A stretch of 64,000 nucleotides of DNA from Pegoplata infirma (GCA_963921195.1 OY992537.1:47869943-47933942), one strand, 5' to 3'. Numbered from the stretch's first letter, positions 32,486 through 45,042 are shown. Translations and numbers: made by a program. Notes: generated by a model not told the origin, from the sequence alone.

Positions 32486-33607
32486 CACTCAAAATATTTT
32501 GTTGGCAAAAACAAAAGAAAAACACACTTAAAACCAGTGAATAAACAATTGAAAACCATCCCAGTAATTATTCATTTGTTTTAAAAACATCAACATTTAT
32601 TTTTTACTGTTGGCAAAATTTTCTAAAATAAATAGCACTAAACATTAAAAAATTACGGTTTTTTCATTCTTTTTTACCAACAAATTCGAAAAAAATAACC
32701 TACGAAAACATTAAAAATTAATGACAGTTCTGTTATTTTTACCAACAAATTCCAAAAAAATAACCTATCAAAACATTAAAAATTAATGATTTCGTAGGTT
32801 ATTTTATAAAATTTTCTATTGAAATATTTTTTTAAAAATTTTTAATAAAATTTTGGGGAATCGATCCCGCAATCAACTACATTCTGGCCAGACACTCTAC
32901 CCATCGTGCCAAAGCCACTTGATACAAATATGTTTTTATATTTCTATAAATAATTTTTTGAATTTTTTTTCTACAAACAAATAACTGACTTGTGTAGGTA
33001 AAAACTAATGATATACAGTTGAGCCTCGATTATCCGGCCCTCTATTAACCGGCGACTCTATTAACCGGCATGCTGTGTGTTTGTTTTTTACCTCTATTAA
33101 CCGTGCTTTACCTCTACTATCCGTGCAATTCATACATGTACGTACATATTGAATTTTTTGTTATTGTTGTTACCTCTATTAACCGTGCTTTACCTCTATT
33201 ATCCGTGCAATATATTCACGAACATATACAAATGTAGAAAAATATATAACCTCTTTCAACCGTGTTTTTCGATTATCCGTGCTAAGTTCGGTCCCGTGCA
33301 GCCCGGATAATCGAGGTTCAACTGTATCATAAAAAATACCAACAATTAAAAAAAAAATTACTTACACAAATCATTAAAAATTTAAAGAATAATCAGTAGT
33401 TTTTACTTACAGAACAAAAATAAATGACTTTATAAATTAAATGTTAGTGAAAGTCCTTATTTTTTAGTGTGTTATTTTTGAAACAAAGGACTGATGTAGT
33501 CATTAATAAAAACTGAACATCAAACAAATGTTTTTTCTTTTAAAAACGACTAAACGGAAAACTTTTTAAATAAACTACAAACAGTTAATGACATAATTTT
33601 TTGAGTG
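32486..33607. mobile_element. Family B terminal-inverted-repeat element, copy 4
   Basis: Best-preserved copy. It starts CACTCAAAATATTTTGTTGG, ends ACATAATTTTTTGAGTG, and has TA on both sides (32484-32485, 33608-33609). The minus-strand tRNA-like block is at about 32854-32916. A Tigger/pogo-type MITE (33016-33324) is inserted; without it the element is about 0.8 kb. Non-coding. Confidence 0.85.
33016..33324. mobile_element. Tigger/pogo-type MITE, nested in family B copy 4
   Basis: Ends CAGTTGAGCCTCGATTATCC and GGATAATCGAGGTTCAACTG are inverted with one mismatch and flanked by TA on both sides. Family B copy 1 has the uninterrupted site near 8593 (AATGATATCTCATTAAAA). The interior repeats ACCTCTATTAACCGTGCTTT and CTATTATCCGTGCAAT. 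No transposase. Confidence 0.85.
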
Positions 33608-33689
33608 TAAATTTGATTTGATTAGTATTCAACTAATTCTCCTAATTCCAAATCTGCACCCAAAATTTTTCTAGCAGGTACCATTTTTT

Positions 33690-34790
33690 AGTAATTCGCT
33701 ATTAAAAAGTGAAAAAACATTACATGTTCTTAAGCTGCTTTCAAAAAATATGACTTGATTTTATATAAAATGGACCTCCTGATTCCAAAACTGTTATCCA
33801 TATTTTTCTAGCACACCGTTTTCGATACATTCTCGTTCAAGATATTTGCGTGCAAAAATTTGCAAACACGAATGTCTCGAAAATGAGTCATGCTAGAATC
33901 AGTTTTGAAATCAGAAGGTAAATTTTATATGAAATCAAGTCCCATTTTTTATGCAAGCGTAGTAAGAATATGTAACAGTGGACCAATTACACAGTGCAAC
34001 ACCCAAAATCGGAATGGGATGAAACCAAAAGCAAATGAAAGTTGATATATTCCATAACAAACCCCTCAAGGCTTTTTTCTAGTTCAGAGCTAGATTTTGT
34101 TTTACACGCATTTGAAGTTAGTGCACTTTTATTATAATTACAATAATAAATGCTTGAAAACTGTATTAGTGGCGAATGATTAATATTGTAATTGCCTTTA
34201 AATAACAATCATACGCAACGGTGTCCAGTGATTTATATTAATAATTGCCTTTAAATAACAATCATACGCAACGGTGTACATGGTTTATTTTAATAATTTG
34301 GCTATTCAGTAAATAGGTACTGGACCGATTGCAGCAAAATTCATACCAGTCATAGCTGAAGTAATTTTGAGCTTAAGTTTGGAAACTGGACCCTACATGT
34401 CCAATAAGGGCACCACCAGGGGTCTTTAAAGTTGGACACGTTTAGTACACAAAAACTTTAAATACTTTAAAATCACCAACTTTAAATGCGTGTAAAATAA
34501 AATCTAGCTCTGACCTAAAAAAAATGCCTTGAGGGTTTTGTTATGAAAAACGTCAGCTTTCATTTGCCTTTGGTTTCATCCCATTCCGATTCCGAAAGTT
34601 CGATTTTGTATCACTGTGTTATTATCCAATTATTGGGTTTTTGACTTTTTAACAGCGATTATCTCAAAAACGGTTCATGCTAGAAAAATTTGGATGGCAG
34701 ATTTAGAATCAGGAGAGCAAAATCTAAAAGAGTCAGTTGGATAGTTCACTGGAAGGTTTTTGTTGTCGAACAGTGTAAATTTTTAGCAAT
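33690..34790. repeat. Foldback repeat (FB7) with a 52-bp tandem duplication in the loop
   Basis: Left-arm motifs (ATCGGAATGGGATGAAACCA, GAGCTAGATTTTGTTTTACA) recur inverted at 34440-34620 (TCTAGCTCTGACC, GGTTTCATCCCATTCCGATT). Outer blocks with CTAGAATCAG / CATGCTAGAAAAA are also inverted. A unit containing AACAATCATACGCAACGGTG is duplicated in tandem at 34190-34280 (period 52). Non-coding. Confidence 0.65.
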
Positions 34791-35283
34791 AACTCGAAAA
34801 CAGGTTCAGCTAGGATTTTCGTGCTAACGGTTTTTAAAGCTTTAAATAAATTTTTACACAACCTAAACTCGCTTGAAGAACAAATCAATGAAATTAAAAA
34901 AAAAAAAATTGAATAAAATCGTACTAAAAATTATAGTGCAAGTTCAGGGACAGTTGTACTTTTATATAAATATTATCAAACAACGTCTTAGCAATTTATA
35001 CATTATGTTAGCTTGAAAAAAATAAGCTGCAAAACAATTTTGTCTAATACTTAAACTCAGTTGGTGGTTAAGTGTTAAAGTTATAAACAGCAACACTGGG
35101 CAGAATATGATTAAATTGGAGGAGTTTACGCCAGACAAGAATGTGTAATACAAAAAACAAAAAAAAAAAATATATTAAATTCTGTTATTGAAATGGTTTA
35201 AGATGTTAAAACTGTATAAAAAATTTAAAGATTTAAAAAACAATGAAATATTTATAAGATTTCCCAGAATCCATTCTATATAA
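34791..35283. other. Gene-free AT-rich stretch
   Basis: No supported feature. A short open frame on the reverse strand (34962-35153) has no family likeness. Confidence 0.4.
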
Positions 35284-37949
35284 GGGGCAAAACGCGTCAA
35301 CGGTCCACACCAAAAACAAATATTGTCCGATTCAAGTATAATTTTGGCAAAATATTAGGTTAATGATAGGTAGTATAAATTACAAATATAACATTTTTTG
35401 ATGAAATATTGGCAGAGTTACAGGGTTGGGAAGTTTTGATGTTTTTGAAAAGAATATATTTTGGTGAATTTTAATTAACACTTTGATGAAACAAAAATTA
35501 TAATTTAAAAAGGAATTGTAAAGAATTTTTGACGGCCTTTAAAATGACATTTGTGGTTTTTTTGAAAAAAATAAATTTGACCTCAAAACTCAAGGAAAAA
35601 ATATTAAATTGTAATTATCTTATAAGGGTCGCACTTTTTAATTTTTTTCACTAAGCCCACTAGAAACCTTGACATCTTTTATAATTTCGGTTTTTTTAAA
35701 AAAAATGGTGTGTATGATACTTTATGAGAAATCAATTTTTTAGGTGTATATAACACTCAAATTGTACTGAAATCGCTTTAATCTGTATATAATAACAATA
35801 ACAAAAATCAATGCTTAGATAAAGTGCGTATTGTAAACACACACAACAAACGTTGCACGAGTTACGTTAATTTATCTTTACTTATATTTATATTCTTAAT
35901 CTTCTACCTTACTTTATTTCTACTCTTCCCTTACTTATTCACCTAAAGCTTTCACTCTTTTTATTCAAATTTAACTTTAAGAACTTCTAATTATATTTTA
36001 GTCGTTAAGTTTTTTAGTCTTTAATAAACCGTCTTCAAATAAAGAAGTTTCATTTTTAAATAAAATATAAAATATTAAATAAATATTTTAAATAAAATAA
36101 ATAAATTTTGGTTTTAATTCCATATTTATAAGTCACGCATAAAAAATAAAGAAATTAGTACAGTTGGAGGGCTATGTACTTCTTAAAAAATTGATTTCTC
36201 ATAAAGTATCATACACTAGCTGACCCGGTCCGCTTTGCTGGCCCTAAGAAAACATCGATTCTGATTTCTATTGCATCTCGATCTGAATATACAGTGTCGG
36301 ACGAAACTAAAGCACGGGCCCGAGTCCAGAAGTAGCCCTTATTTCCACCTTCGGTTAGCACTATCTATAGAGAAACAGATAAACAGAGATCTATAGTACA
36401 AAGGGGCGTGTCATTTTACACATTCTTATCGAACCGTGGCTTTTAATGTAGCTAAAGTTCCAAGTTGCGTCCTCGGTAAGTACTATCTATGCAGCAAATT
36501 TCAATACTATCGGTTTAGCCGTTTTTGTGTGATTGCGGAAGAGGAAGAAATAAATTTTATTAAATAAAAAAGGGAGTGGCATTTTTTACCTCTTTGGCGA
36601 ATTGCGCTCTAACATGAACTATAGTTCTAGCTCGGTTAGTAGTAAAAGATAAAATAACGTTGAGTATAGCATAAAGCGAGGAAACTTACCCTTCTTTGTC
36701 GAATCGTATTATTATATGTCCTGTAGTTCAGCCCTCTTTTAACACTATCTGTGTAGGAAATTTCATTAGGATCGGCTCAGTCGTTTTTGCTTTATTGCGG
36801 AAGTGGCAGGAATATATTTTTTTTTTTTATTGTTTGAAGGGCGTGGCAGTTTACGCCCCAATAACGCTCTAATTTGGCGCATAGTTAGTACTCGATTAGT
36901 ACTATCTTTGGTTAAAATTTCATCAAAATCGGTTTATTCCCTTTTTATATACAGATGTTAAAAGTGGTGCAATATAAAAATTCGATTTTGCCACGCCCCT
37001 CCGCCCACAGACAGAGAATAAAAGACCCGACAGCACAGTGTTACTCCCAAGGCTAATTTTAATATTCCGTGAAGATTTCATCAAGATCGGTCCAGCCGTT
37101 TTCGCGTGCATAAGAAACATACATACAGCCGTTTTTGCATTATTGCAAAGCATGCAGAAATATTTTCAATTCAATACAAAGGGGCGTGGCATTAAACGCC
37201 CCTTTGTCCAATAACCCTCGAATTTGGCACATAGGTAGTACTTGGTTAGTACTATATTTGGTTTAAATTTCATCAAAATCGGACCATCCGTTTTTGTTAT
37301 ATATAGATGTCATTAGTGGTGGAATGTAAAAATTTGATTTTGCCACGCCCCTCCGCAAACCGACAGAAAATCAAAAATCTGACCACACAGTGTTACTCCT
37401 CAGGCTATTCTGAATATTCCCTGAAAATTTCATCAAGATCGGTCCAGCCGTTTGCGAGTCCATACGGAACATACATACACACATACATACATACATACAC
37501 ACATCCATTTTTATATATATAGATAACATTTTTTTTTTTAAAACCGAAATTAAAAAAAAATTCCATCTTTCTAGTGGACTTAGTGAAAAATATCTAAAAG
37601 TGCGACCCTTATAAGATTATTAAAATTTAATATTTTGACCCTGAATTTTAAGGTCAGATTTATTTTTTTTCAAAAAAAACTCAGATGCCATTTTAAAGGC
37701 CGTCAAAAATACTTTAAAAGTCTTTTTTAAAATTATAATTTTTGTTTCATCAAAATGTTAATTAAAATTCACCAAAATATGGTATTTTCAAAAACATCAA
37801 AATTTTCCAACCCTGTCTGCCAATATTTTATCAAAAAATTTTATATTTGTAATTTAGAATACTTATCATTAACCTACTATTTTACCGAGATTATACCTAA
37901 ATCGGACAACATTTGTTTTTTGGTGTGGACCTTTGACGCGTTTTGCCCC
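35284..37949. repeat. Large foldback element (FB3) containing a Helitron
   Basis: Ends GGGGCAAAACGCGTCAACGG and CTTTGACGCGTTTTGCCCC are inverted. The arms match in reverse order across about 450 bp: GGTCCACACC, CCGATT(C/T)A, TTGGTGAATTTTAATTAACA, GACGGCCTTTAAAATG, CTTATAAGGGTCGCACTTTT and CTAGTGG. A Helitron (36216-37523) sits in the right arm at a point where the left arm is continuous. Non-coding. Confidence 0.8.
36216..37523 (-). mobile_element. Non-autonomous Helitron, minus orientation, nested in FB3
   Basis: On the minus strand it starts TCTATATATATAAAAATGGA and ends CCGGGTCAGCTAG, inserted between A and T. An imperfect hairpin lies about 11 bases inside the CTAG end. Inside are two direct copies of an approximately 353-bp unit (GTGTTACTCC(C/T)(A/C)(A/G)GGCTA, TTCATCAAGATCGGTCCAGC) and an ACATACAT microsatellite near the start. 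No Rep/helicase is encoded. Confidence 0.75.
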
Positions 37950-38080
37950 ATAAATGGAATGGAAACCATTCTATCTCATTCCATCCCAGAATTCAAAACC
38001 ATTCTATCTAAAATATTTGTGAGATGGTTCACATTTTTTTAATATTTTTTGCGTTCCCAGTATTAAACAAATTGAAATTT
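37950..38080. other. Spacer between foldback elements
   Basis: ATGGAATGGAAACCATTCTA and related CATTCTATCT motifs repeat here. No feature is assigned. Confidence 0.35.
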
Positions 38081-38576
38081 ATTTTTGGAAATTTTTAGCA
38101 TAGCGAATAAGTAACAAACATTTGCATAAATAATACTCATACGCTATGTTAAAACAAGAATATACAATAGGGTGGAGCAAATGTAGTTTTTTTCGAATTT
38201 CGAAAACGTCGGGGTCGGGAAAGTTGCCTTTTGAGGTCGATATTAACCCACAAAAATGTTTGACCTGTAAGGCAATGGCTTTGGGTTTCTTTTTTGACTT
38301 GAAAATCGGAAAGTCCCGAACAAAGTAAAAAAAAAAATTTCGAACTTTTTTTTTTGTTTAAAATATTAGTTTATATTCGGACATTATATAAAAGTGTTTT
38401 TATGGTAAATTTTTTTTTGTTTTTGGTCTGTAACATTTTCTTTGTTTCTACGAAAAACGCGAAAAACGCCACTTTTTTAAATTAAATTTACTTTTTAAAA
38501 AAAATGGGAAAATTTGGAAGGGGCTTTATGGGACACATGTTTTTCTGTAACGGGAAATTTGGTGTGGAATGCCTAA
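38081..38576. repeat. FB1 right-arm copy (FB1c), interrupted
   Basis: TAATACTCATACGCTATGTT at the inner end and GGGACACATGTTTTTCTGTA / GGTGTGGAATGCC at the outer end match FB1a. The middle (about 38174-38500) has no FB1 counterpart. The Helitron begins right after GGAATGCCTAA. Confidence 0.6.
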
Positions 38577-41257
38577 TCCCTATCCCTATTAATATTATAA
38601 ATCTGATTGTTGGTTTGTCTGTCTGACTGTCTTTCTGTCTGTCTGTTCCGCAATAAGTACAGAACGGCTTAACCGATTTTCATGAAATTTTCACCACAGA
38701 TAGTACTAACCGAGGCGGGAACTATAGGCCATAAGCGAACGCGATCGGACAAAGGGGCGTAAAATGCCACGCCCCTTTGTATCATGCTAAAGCTATATCT
38801 GCCTGTATGACAATAACGGAAAAACGGTTGAACCGATTTTCATGAAATTTTCATCACAGACAGTACTAACCGAGGCGGGAACTATAGGTCATAAGCGATC
38901 GCGATCGGAAAGAGGGGCGTGAAATTCCACGCCCCTTTGTACCATTCTAAAGCTATATCTGCCTGTCCGGCAATAACGGAAAAACGGCTGAAACGATTTT
39001 CATGAAATTTTCACCACAGATAATATTAACCCAGGCGGGAACTAAAGGCCATAAGCGACCGCGATCGGACAAAGGGGCGTAAAATGCCACGCCCCTTTGT
39101 ACCATGCTTAAGCTATATTTGCATGTCCGGCAATAATGGAAAAACGGCTGAACCGATTTTCATGAAATTTTCACCACTGATAGTACTAACCGAGGCGGGA
39201 ACTATGGGTCATAAGCGACAGCAATCGGAAGAAGGGGCGTAAAATGCCACGCCCCTTTGTACCATTCTAAAGCTATATCTGTCTGTCCGGCAATAACGGA
39301 AAAACGGCTCAACCGATTTTCATGAAATTTTCACCACAGATAGTACTAACCGAGGCGAAAACTATGAGCCACAATAGAGGGCGATCAAAAAAAGGGCGTA
39401 AAATACCACGCCCCCTTTTGTTACACTGAAAGCTAATTCTGCTTTTTATGCAATTACGCTTAAACAGCTGAACTGATTTTCATCATGAAATTTTCACCAT
39501 ATAGTATTAACCGAAGCGAAAAGAATGATCCAAAATAGAGGACGATCGAAGAAAGGGGGCGTATAATGCCACGCCCCTTTGTATTACATTGAAAGTTATT
39601 TCTTCCTGTTTCGCAATCACGCATAAACGGCTAAACCGATTTTAATGAAGTTTTTACCAAAGATAGTACTAACCGAGCCGAAAACTAGAAATTATAATAG
39701 AAATAATGTCACGCCCCTTTTTACTATACTGAAAGCTTTTCTGCATGTTCCGTAATCATGCTTAAAAAAAATAAAATAGATAATAAATAAATAATAATCC
39801 TACTGATGATGACACTAACTGGGGTGTTTGAAACCGGTATAGGAAATACCAGAAATGTCTATAATTTTTAGAAATTCAATTTTTCTTCTGCATTTTTTCA
39901 ACTTGAACCCTTATAGCACGCCCCTTTTTATTTATTTGAACGCTATTTCTGTCTGTTCCGTAATATAGCATAAACTGCTAAACCGATTAGAATGAAATTT
40001 TTACCAAAGATAGTAAGTACTTACCGAGGCTGGAACTATAGATTAAAATAGAGCGCGTTTGGACAAAGGGGCGTAAGTTGACACGCGCCTTTGTACTATA
40101 CTGAAAGTGTTTCTGCCTGTTCCTTAATAACGCTTAAACGACTAAACCGATTTTAACAAACTTTTTTCCATAGATAGTACTAACAGAGGCGGGCACTTTA
40201 GTATGTATCAACTGCCACGCCTTTTGCAATGTACTGAAAGTTCATTCTGCCTTTCCGTAATCACGTTTTAAACGGTTATTTTAATTTTCACCACAGTTAG
40301 TTAGTACTTATTTAGGCGGAAACTATAGACACGACCAGACAAAGGCGTGAATTGCCACGTCCCTTTGCAATACATTGAAATTTATTTCTGCCCGATCCGT
40401 ACACACGCGTTAACGGGGAAACCTGTTTTAACTAAATTTTCACCACAGATGGTATTTACCATGGTGATCGGGAAAAGGGGCTTAAAATGCCGCACCCCTT
40501 TGTATTAACTTAAAAAAAAATATTTTTTCCTGTTGAACGATATGCCATATTAGCCCGCGATTAGACAAATGGGTGTAAAATGCCACGTCAATTTGTAATA
40601 TACAGAACGCTATTTCTGGCTTATTTGCTATAATGAAAAAACGACTTAACCAATTCCTTTAAACACTACTGTTAGAACTAACTGAACGCGAACTATTTGC
40701 TATATCAGAACCTGAAAACAGTTGAGCCGATTTCAATGAAATTTCCAACACAAATAGTGATATAGCCAATATTAAACAGCGATTGATAAAAAGGCATATA
40801 ATGACACGCCCCTTTGTACTTTAGCGTGAGTTATGTCTGCTGAGTAAATTTAATTGCAATTTTCTTCACGTGCTAACTAATAGGGGAACTATAGGTCACA
40901 TGAGACCAAAATTGAACTAAATGCGTTAAATGCCACACCCACTTGAACTACAGTGAAAGTTATGTCTTTATTGATGCTTTCACTACATAAAGTGCTTACC
41001 GAGGATGGAACTATAGGTTCCTTTTAAAGGCCATTAAACAAATACATTAATGTTAGGTTTGTTCCCATGACGGAGGAAAACGTACACACCATGTTCCCGA
41101 CGCTAAGCGAAATCGAAAAAAAATCGACCAAACCTCATGAATTGGTTTATATTCACCAATGAAAAGCTACGAAGAAGTAGATAAATTGACTAATATAAAA
41201 CTCATTCATTACATAATATTTTGTTCACCCGGGCAACGCCGGGTGCAAAACAGCTAG
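38577..41257 (+). mobile_element. Non-autonomous Helitron with internal 160-bp tandem array
   Basis: The left end is TCCCTATCCCTATTAATATT (the start could be 6 bases further on). At the right end a strong hairpin CACCCGGGCAACGCCGGGTG is followed by CAAAACAG and CTAG at 41254-41257. Flanks are A and T, as Helitrons require. TCCCTA(T/C)TAATATTATAAA-type beginnings are typical of insect Lep1-like Helitrons. The array at 38620-40990 fills most of the element. No protein is encoded. Confidence 0.8.
38620..40990 (+). repeat. 160-bp tandem array inside the Helitron
   Basis: ACCGATTTTCATGAAATTTT recurs at about 38673, 38833, 38993 (one mismatch), 39153 and 39313 with exactly 160-bp spacing, and a variant follows at about 39473. 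Each unit also has AGTACTAACCGAGGCGGGAA and an inverted pair AAAGGGGCGT / ACGCCCCTTT around TAAAATGCC. Later units drift and shorten. Roughly 14 units are traceable. Confidence 0.85.
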
Positions 41258-41394
41258 TATATCATATGTTTTTCCACGTGTCAGTCGATAGTTTTTCTCG
41301 GGACTTTTTAAATTTTTTTTTTATAAAATCAATTTTTACTAATTTTTTAATAACAAATCGAAAAAAAGTTGCTAAAGAAATTTAGTTTGTCAGC
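41258..41394. other. Short gene-free spacer
   Basis: AT-rich sequence between the Helitron and FB1b. Nothing recognised. Confidence 0.35.
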
Positions 41395-41696
41395 GAATTC
41401 CACACCAAATGTCCAATGTCCACATGTGTCTCGCTAATGTCTTATTAGGTGGTATGGATGGGTATTTTGGATATGGATCTGCAACTTAGAATATTGCATT
41501 TTTGGTTTATCAATTTTTAATAAACTTGGTTAAGGGGACTTGGTTAAATATTGGGAAAATGTAGGGTTTGCAATGCGGTTTTAATCATAATCTGAGACTT
41601 TTTCAACCGAACAAAATTTCAGTTTTTCTATAAAAAATAATCTTTGAGTCCGAGACTTTTGCTAGAAAAAATTTTTCTAAAGCAAAAGGCTCTGAA

Positions 41697-41890
41697 TCAG
41701 TTATGGGCAGAAAGAGAGCATATGAATGTATTGGTGTATGAGCATAAATATGAATATATTTTTGCATTTATTAAACAATGCACCATCAACCTGTTTGTGA
41801 AAAGCTGACATGCTACTGAATATAATATTTGTAGTTTTTATGCTCTTTGTTTAACGATTTGTTGATATTCGCGTCGTATAAATGCAATTA
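41697..41890. repeat. Diverged copy of the 48252 hAT MITE
   Basis: CAGTTATGGGCAGAAAGAGA and CATATGAATGTATTGGTGTA match the inverse of 48400-48459. The far end is not clear. Confidence 0.5.
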
Positions 41891-42381
41891 GGCGATTGTG
41901 TTCGGTTATTGAGTGTTATCACTGCTCTTAATTTTATAAATGTTTTTTTCTACAGGAAAAATATCTCGAAACTTGATATTTTTTCAATTAAAAAAAAACA
42001 AATTTCATTTTGCTGTTTTTTGATTTTAATAAGGATGAAAAACTCTTTTTATAACTGTCTTTCAGCAAAACCCAAATGCTATTTACTCCACTACCTACAT
42101 TTTGCATAAAACCAGTAATATAGTTCCATTATATATTTTTATTAATTTTTAATCGCATGAATTTTAACCGTAACCGAGGTTAATGAAAATGCGGTTATTT
42201 GCAAACCCTAGAAAAATGGTCAAGTTTGTGACGAGTTCCCTTCATTAAATATTTACCAAATTAAAACGGAATGCACCACAATCTCAATTTTTTTTTTTTT
42301 TAATTTTCAGAATCCGTGCTGATATTTTTTATTTTATAAAAAAGCCAATTTATTAAAAATCCGGATAAATTTTTTTTTATT

Positions 42382-43378
42382 GTGTCAAAGTTTTAGGCTT
42401 CTGGTCTTTCTAGTTTTCGAGATATGCGGTCTTGAAAATTGAAAAAATCGTATATATTTGACAAAAGTGTTCTGAGATAAATAAAAGTAATAACGATAGA
42501 CCTCGTTCCGGCTTCAAATAATAGGTATCAGTTTAAAATGTTATTCACAAAGATTTTCTTCTAAAAAAGGCCAGAGGTCATTGTGTTAACCTTAAATTTT
42601 GGAGAGCTATATCTCACGATATTTTTAAAATTTCAAATTTTTTTTTTTTTTTTTTAAGGATTAACTAATTTACTTGAATTTAAATTTTCAGGATGCAGAA
42701 TTCATTGGAACTTTTAATATTAATTGAAATGTAGTAGCAGGTAAGAAAAAACTGTGTTTTTTCCCTTAGAAAAAAAATGTTTGTCCTTGAGATTCTGGTA
42801 CCAAAGTTCACTTTTCTGCATGTTTTTGACGTGCTGAGTCCAAATATGACCTTTAAACTGGCCTGTCGCTATTAGTTTTTGAGATATCTGCACATAAATG
42901 TGTGAAAATCACGAAATTCCTATTGCTGAGTTTTTGACCATTTAAGTGCAGATATCTTCAAAAGTAATAGCGATAGGCCAGTTAAAAGGTCTCAGCACGT
43001 CAAATTCATTTAGTAAAGTGAACTTTTTTTCTAAGGGAAAATGCACCGCTTTTTCTTACCTGTCGCTATGTTTCCTGAAAATTTAAACTTAAGAATTTTA
43101 GGTGATCCTTAATAACATACATTTTTTTTTTTAATTTTCAAAATATCGTTTTAGAGATATAGCTCTCCAAAATTTATGGTTAAAACAATGACCTTTGACC
43201 TTTTTTAGAAGAAAATCTTTGTGAATGCTATTTTAAAGCCTGTCTCATTACCTATTATTTGAAACATGAACGAGATCTGTATCGTTACTCCTTTTTGAGA
43301 TATCTTTATTTTTATAAGAACACTTTTTCTCCATATCTCGGGAAGAAAAACTACCAGAAGTCCAAAATTTTAGCACTA
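42382..43378. repeat. Foldback element (FB2) nested in FB1b
   Basis: The arms are inverted around 42890-42920: AAAATTTTGGAGAGCTATAT / TATAGCTCTCCAAAATTTA, CAGGTAAGAAAAA / TTTTTCTTACCTG, AAGATTTTCTTCTAAAAAAG / TTTTTAGAAGAAAATCTTTG and GAGATATCTGCAC / GTGCAGATATC. The total is about 1 kb with hardly any loop. Non-coding. Confidence 0.8.
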
Positions 43379-44349
43379 AAATTTTTTTTTAACGCCCATT
43401 TGTATTCCAAGTTTCATCAAATTCGAAAGGGGTAAGGTCAAAAATGCTCCTTTTTTTCGGTTGAATTGAGCTGTTGTTACTCAATTCTTTTGTATTTTAC
43501 CGCGTTTGGGTAACAAAAATTCATTTGTTTCGTAAATAGTCGTTACTCATACGCGGTGTTGATAAAATACAAGAGAATTACAGAATTCTAATGAAATCCA
43601 ATATTCAAATGCAATTTACTCGAAAAATACGAAAAACGCCCTCCTGAATTTCTTTGTGTGGATAGACAAGCATCTAAACTAAAAAAAAAAAGATTTAAAA
43701 AAATGTGGCCGAATTTTTGATATTTTTTTTATTTATTCTACAACTAGTCAATATTGACTAACGAGCAGATTTATTCTTACAATTACATAAAATAATTAGT
43801 TTAAAAGATATTAAACTAAAAATATCTTAACTACTAATTTGTATCACAAGATCGCGCTGCTTTGTACTTCGAAGTCTTCTAGGATGACTACTGGTGGGAC
43901 TTAGTTTTCTGGCTTCAGAATTAACATGAAGGAACAATTTTTGATGGTAAATTGTTGCAATTTTTTTAATGGCGTTTTTAACGTTTTCTCAAATCACGTT
44001 TTGATAAATTGAGTTTTCTTAAAAAATTAAAAATTTCAGAAATGTTTTGAAAATTTTCCAAAATAAAAAATTTTAATCGACAGTCCATCAAAAAGTATAC
44101 AAGAATGTTAATTATTGAAATTTTGGTGCCTTCCGTTATAATTTGATAAATATTTAATCAAGGGAACTCAAGCAAATTTCACAATTTTTCCAATACTTTA
44201 CCACGCCTCTTTTGCCCAGTTTTTCAAAAATATAAAAACCAAAAATTTTCTTAGTTCCATATAGGGCTATCCAAAACCACCTATTCAGACTTTCACGGTA
44301 CACATGTTTTTCTGTAGCGGAACATTTAGTGAGGAAGCCCTCAAATAAA

Positions 44350-44690
44350 GGATAATACACCCAGAGTTAACTAAGGATATAATCCACAACTTCACCTTTT
44401 ACAAATATGTTAAGAGGTTATTACTTTATATTCTTAAAAGACTCTTTAAAAAATTTTCTTTATACATTATTATTTTTCTTATTAAATGTTCCGATTGTTG
44501 TGGACACTCTGTCCGTGCCTTTTATGACTCACATTTACATTGTCAGATGATTTTATAAATTGTTGCTATGATTGTTAAATAGTAACAAGGAGACAATTCT
44601 TTTTTATAACTTTTGGTCCTCTTTTTATATAAACACTACAGTAAATAAAATGCCATCATGTTTTCTTTACTTACAGTGGCAAACAAAAAT
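44350..44690 (+). repeat. Repeat H, copy 1
   Basis: GTGGACACTCTGTCCGTGCC, TTTTATGACTCACATTTACA and GTCAGATGATTT occur here and at 49150-49495 with close agreement over about 330 bp. Function and family unknown; no open frame. Confidence 0.7.
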
Positions 44691-45042
44691 TACCCAGCAA
44701 AACTTAGATAACCAAATAAGGTATAAAATAAGGTATAGGATTGCTTATTTTATACATTGCAGCATTGATGATTTTAACAGGGGATGAGACTTAAAGTAAT
44801 GCATCCACATTATGACAAAGAATACTATATAAGGTATAAAATAATTGATCAAATTTATAGCAAAGCATACGAGTAAGGTATAAAATATAGCATACCAGAA
44901 CATAATATATAAGGTGTTACTAGTAGTGAAAAAGTAATTTTGTATTAAATTCACTCACGTGATCGTAAGTGAGTGTAAGTAGATAAGATATGCTCATGAG
45001 TGAATGTGTGTCATTTGAAAATTCCTGTCGTGAGCCCATCTC
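44691..45042. other. Gene-free stretch with GGTATAAAATA motifs
   Basis: AAGGTATAAAATA recurs at 44718, 44832 and 44876 and in variants. No gene. Confidence 0.4.

Larger units (their letters stand above)
41395..44340. repeat. FB1 foldback copy expanded by insertions (FB1b)
   Basis: The left arm starts with ATTCCACACCAAATGTCC and includes ACGGAATGCACCACAATCTC. The right arm ends with ACACATGTTTTTCTGTAGCG and GGAAGCC. Insertions include about 41575-42200 and FB2 (42382-43378). Compared with the 1085-bp copy at 28994 it is almost three times longer. Non-coding. Confidence 0.65.

Noticed and set aside
38620..40990. 160-bp array as a centromeric satellite
   Set aside because: It is confined within Helitron boundaries (TC start, hairpin plus CTAG end) and decays toward one side.
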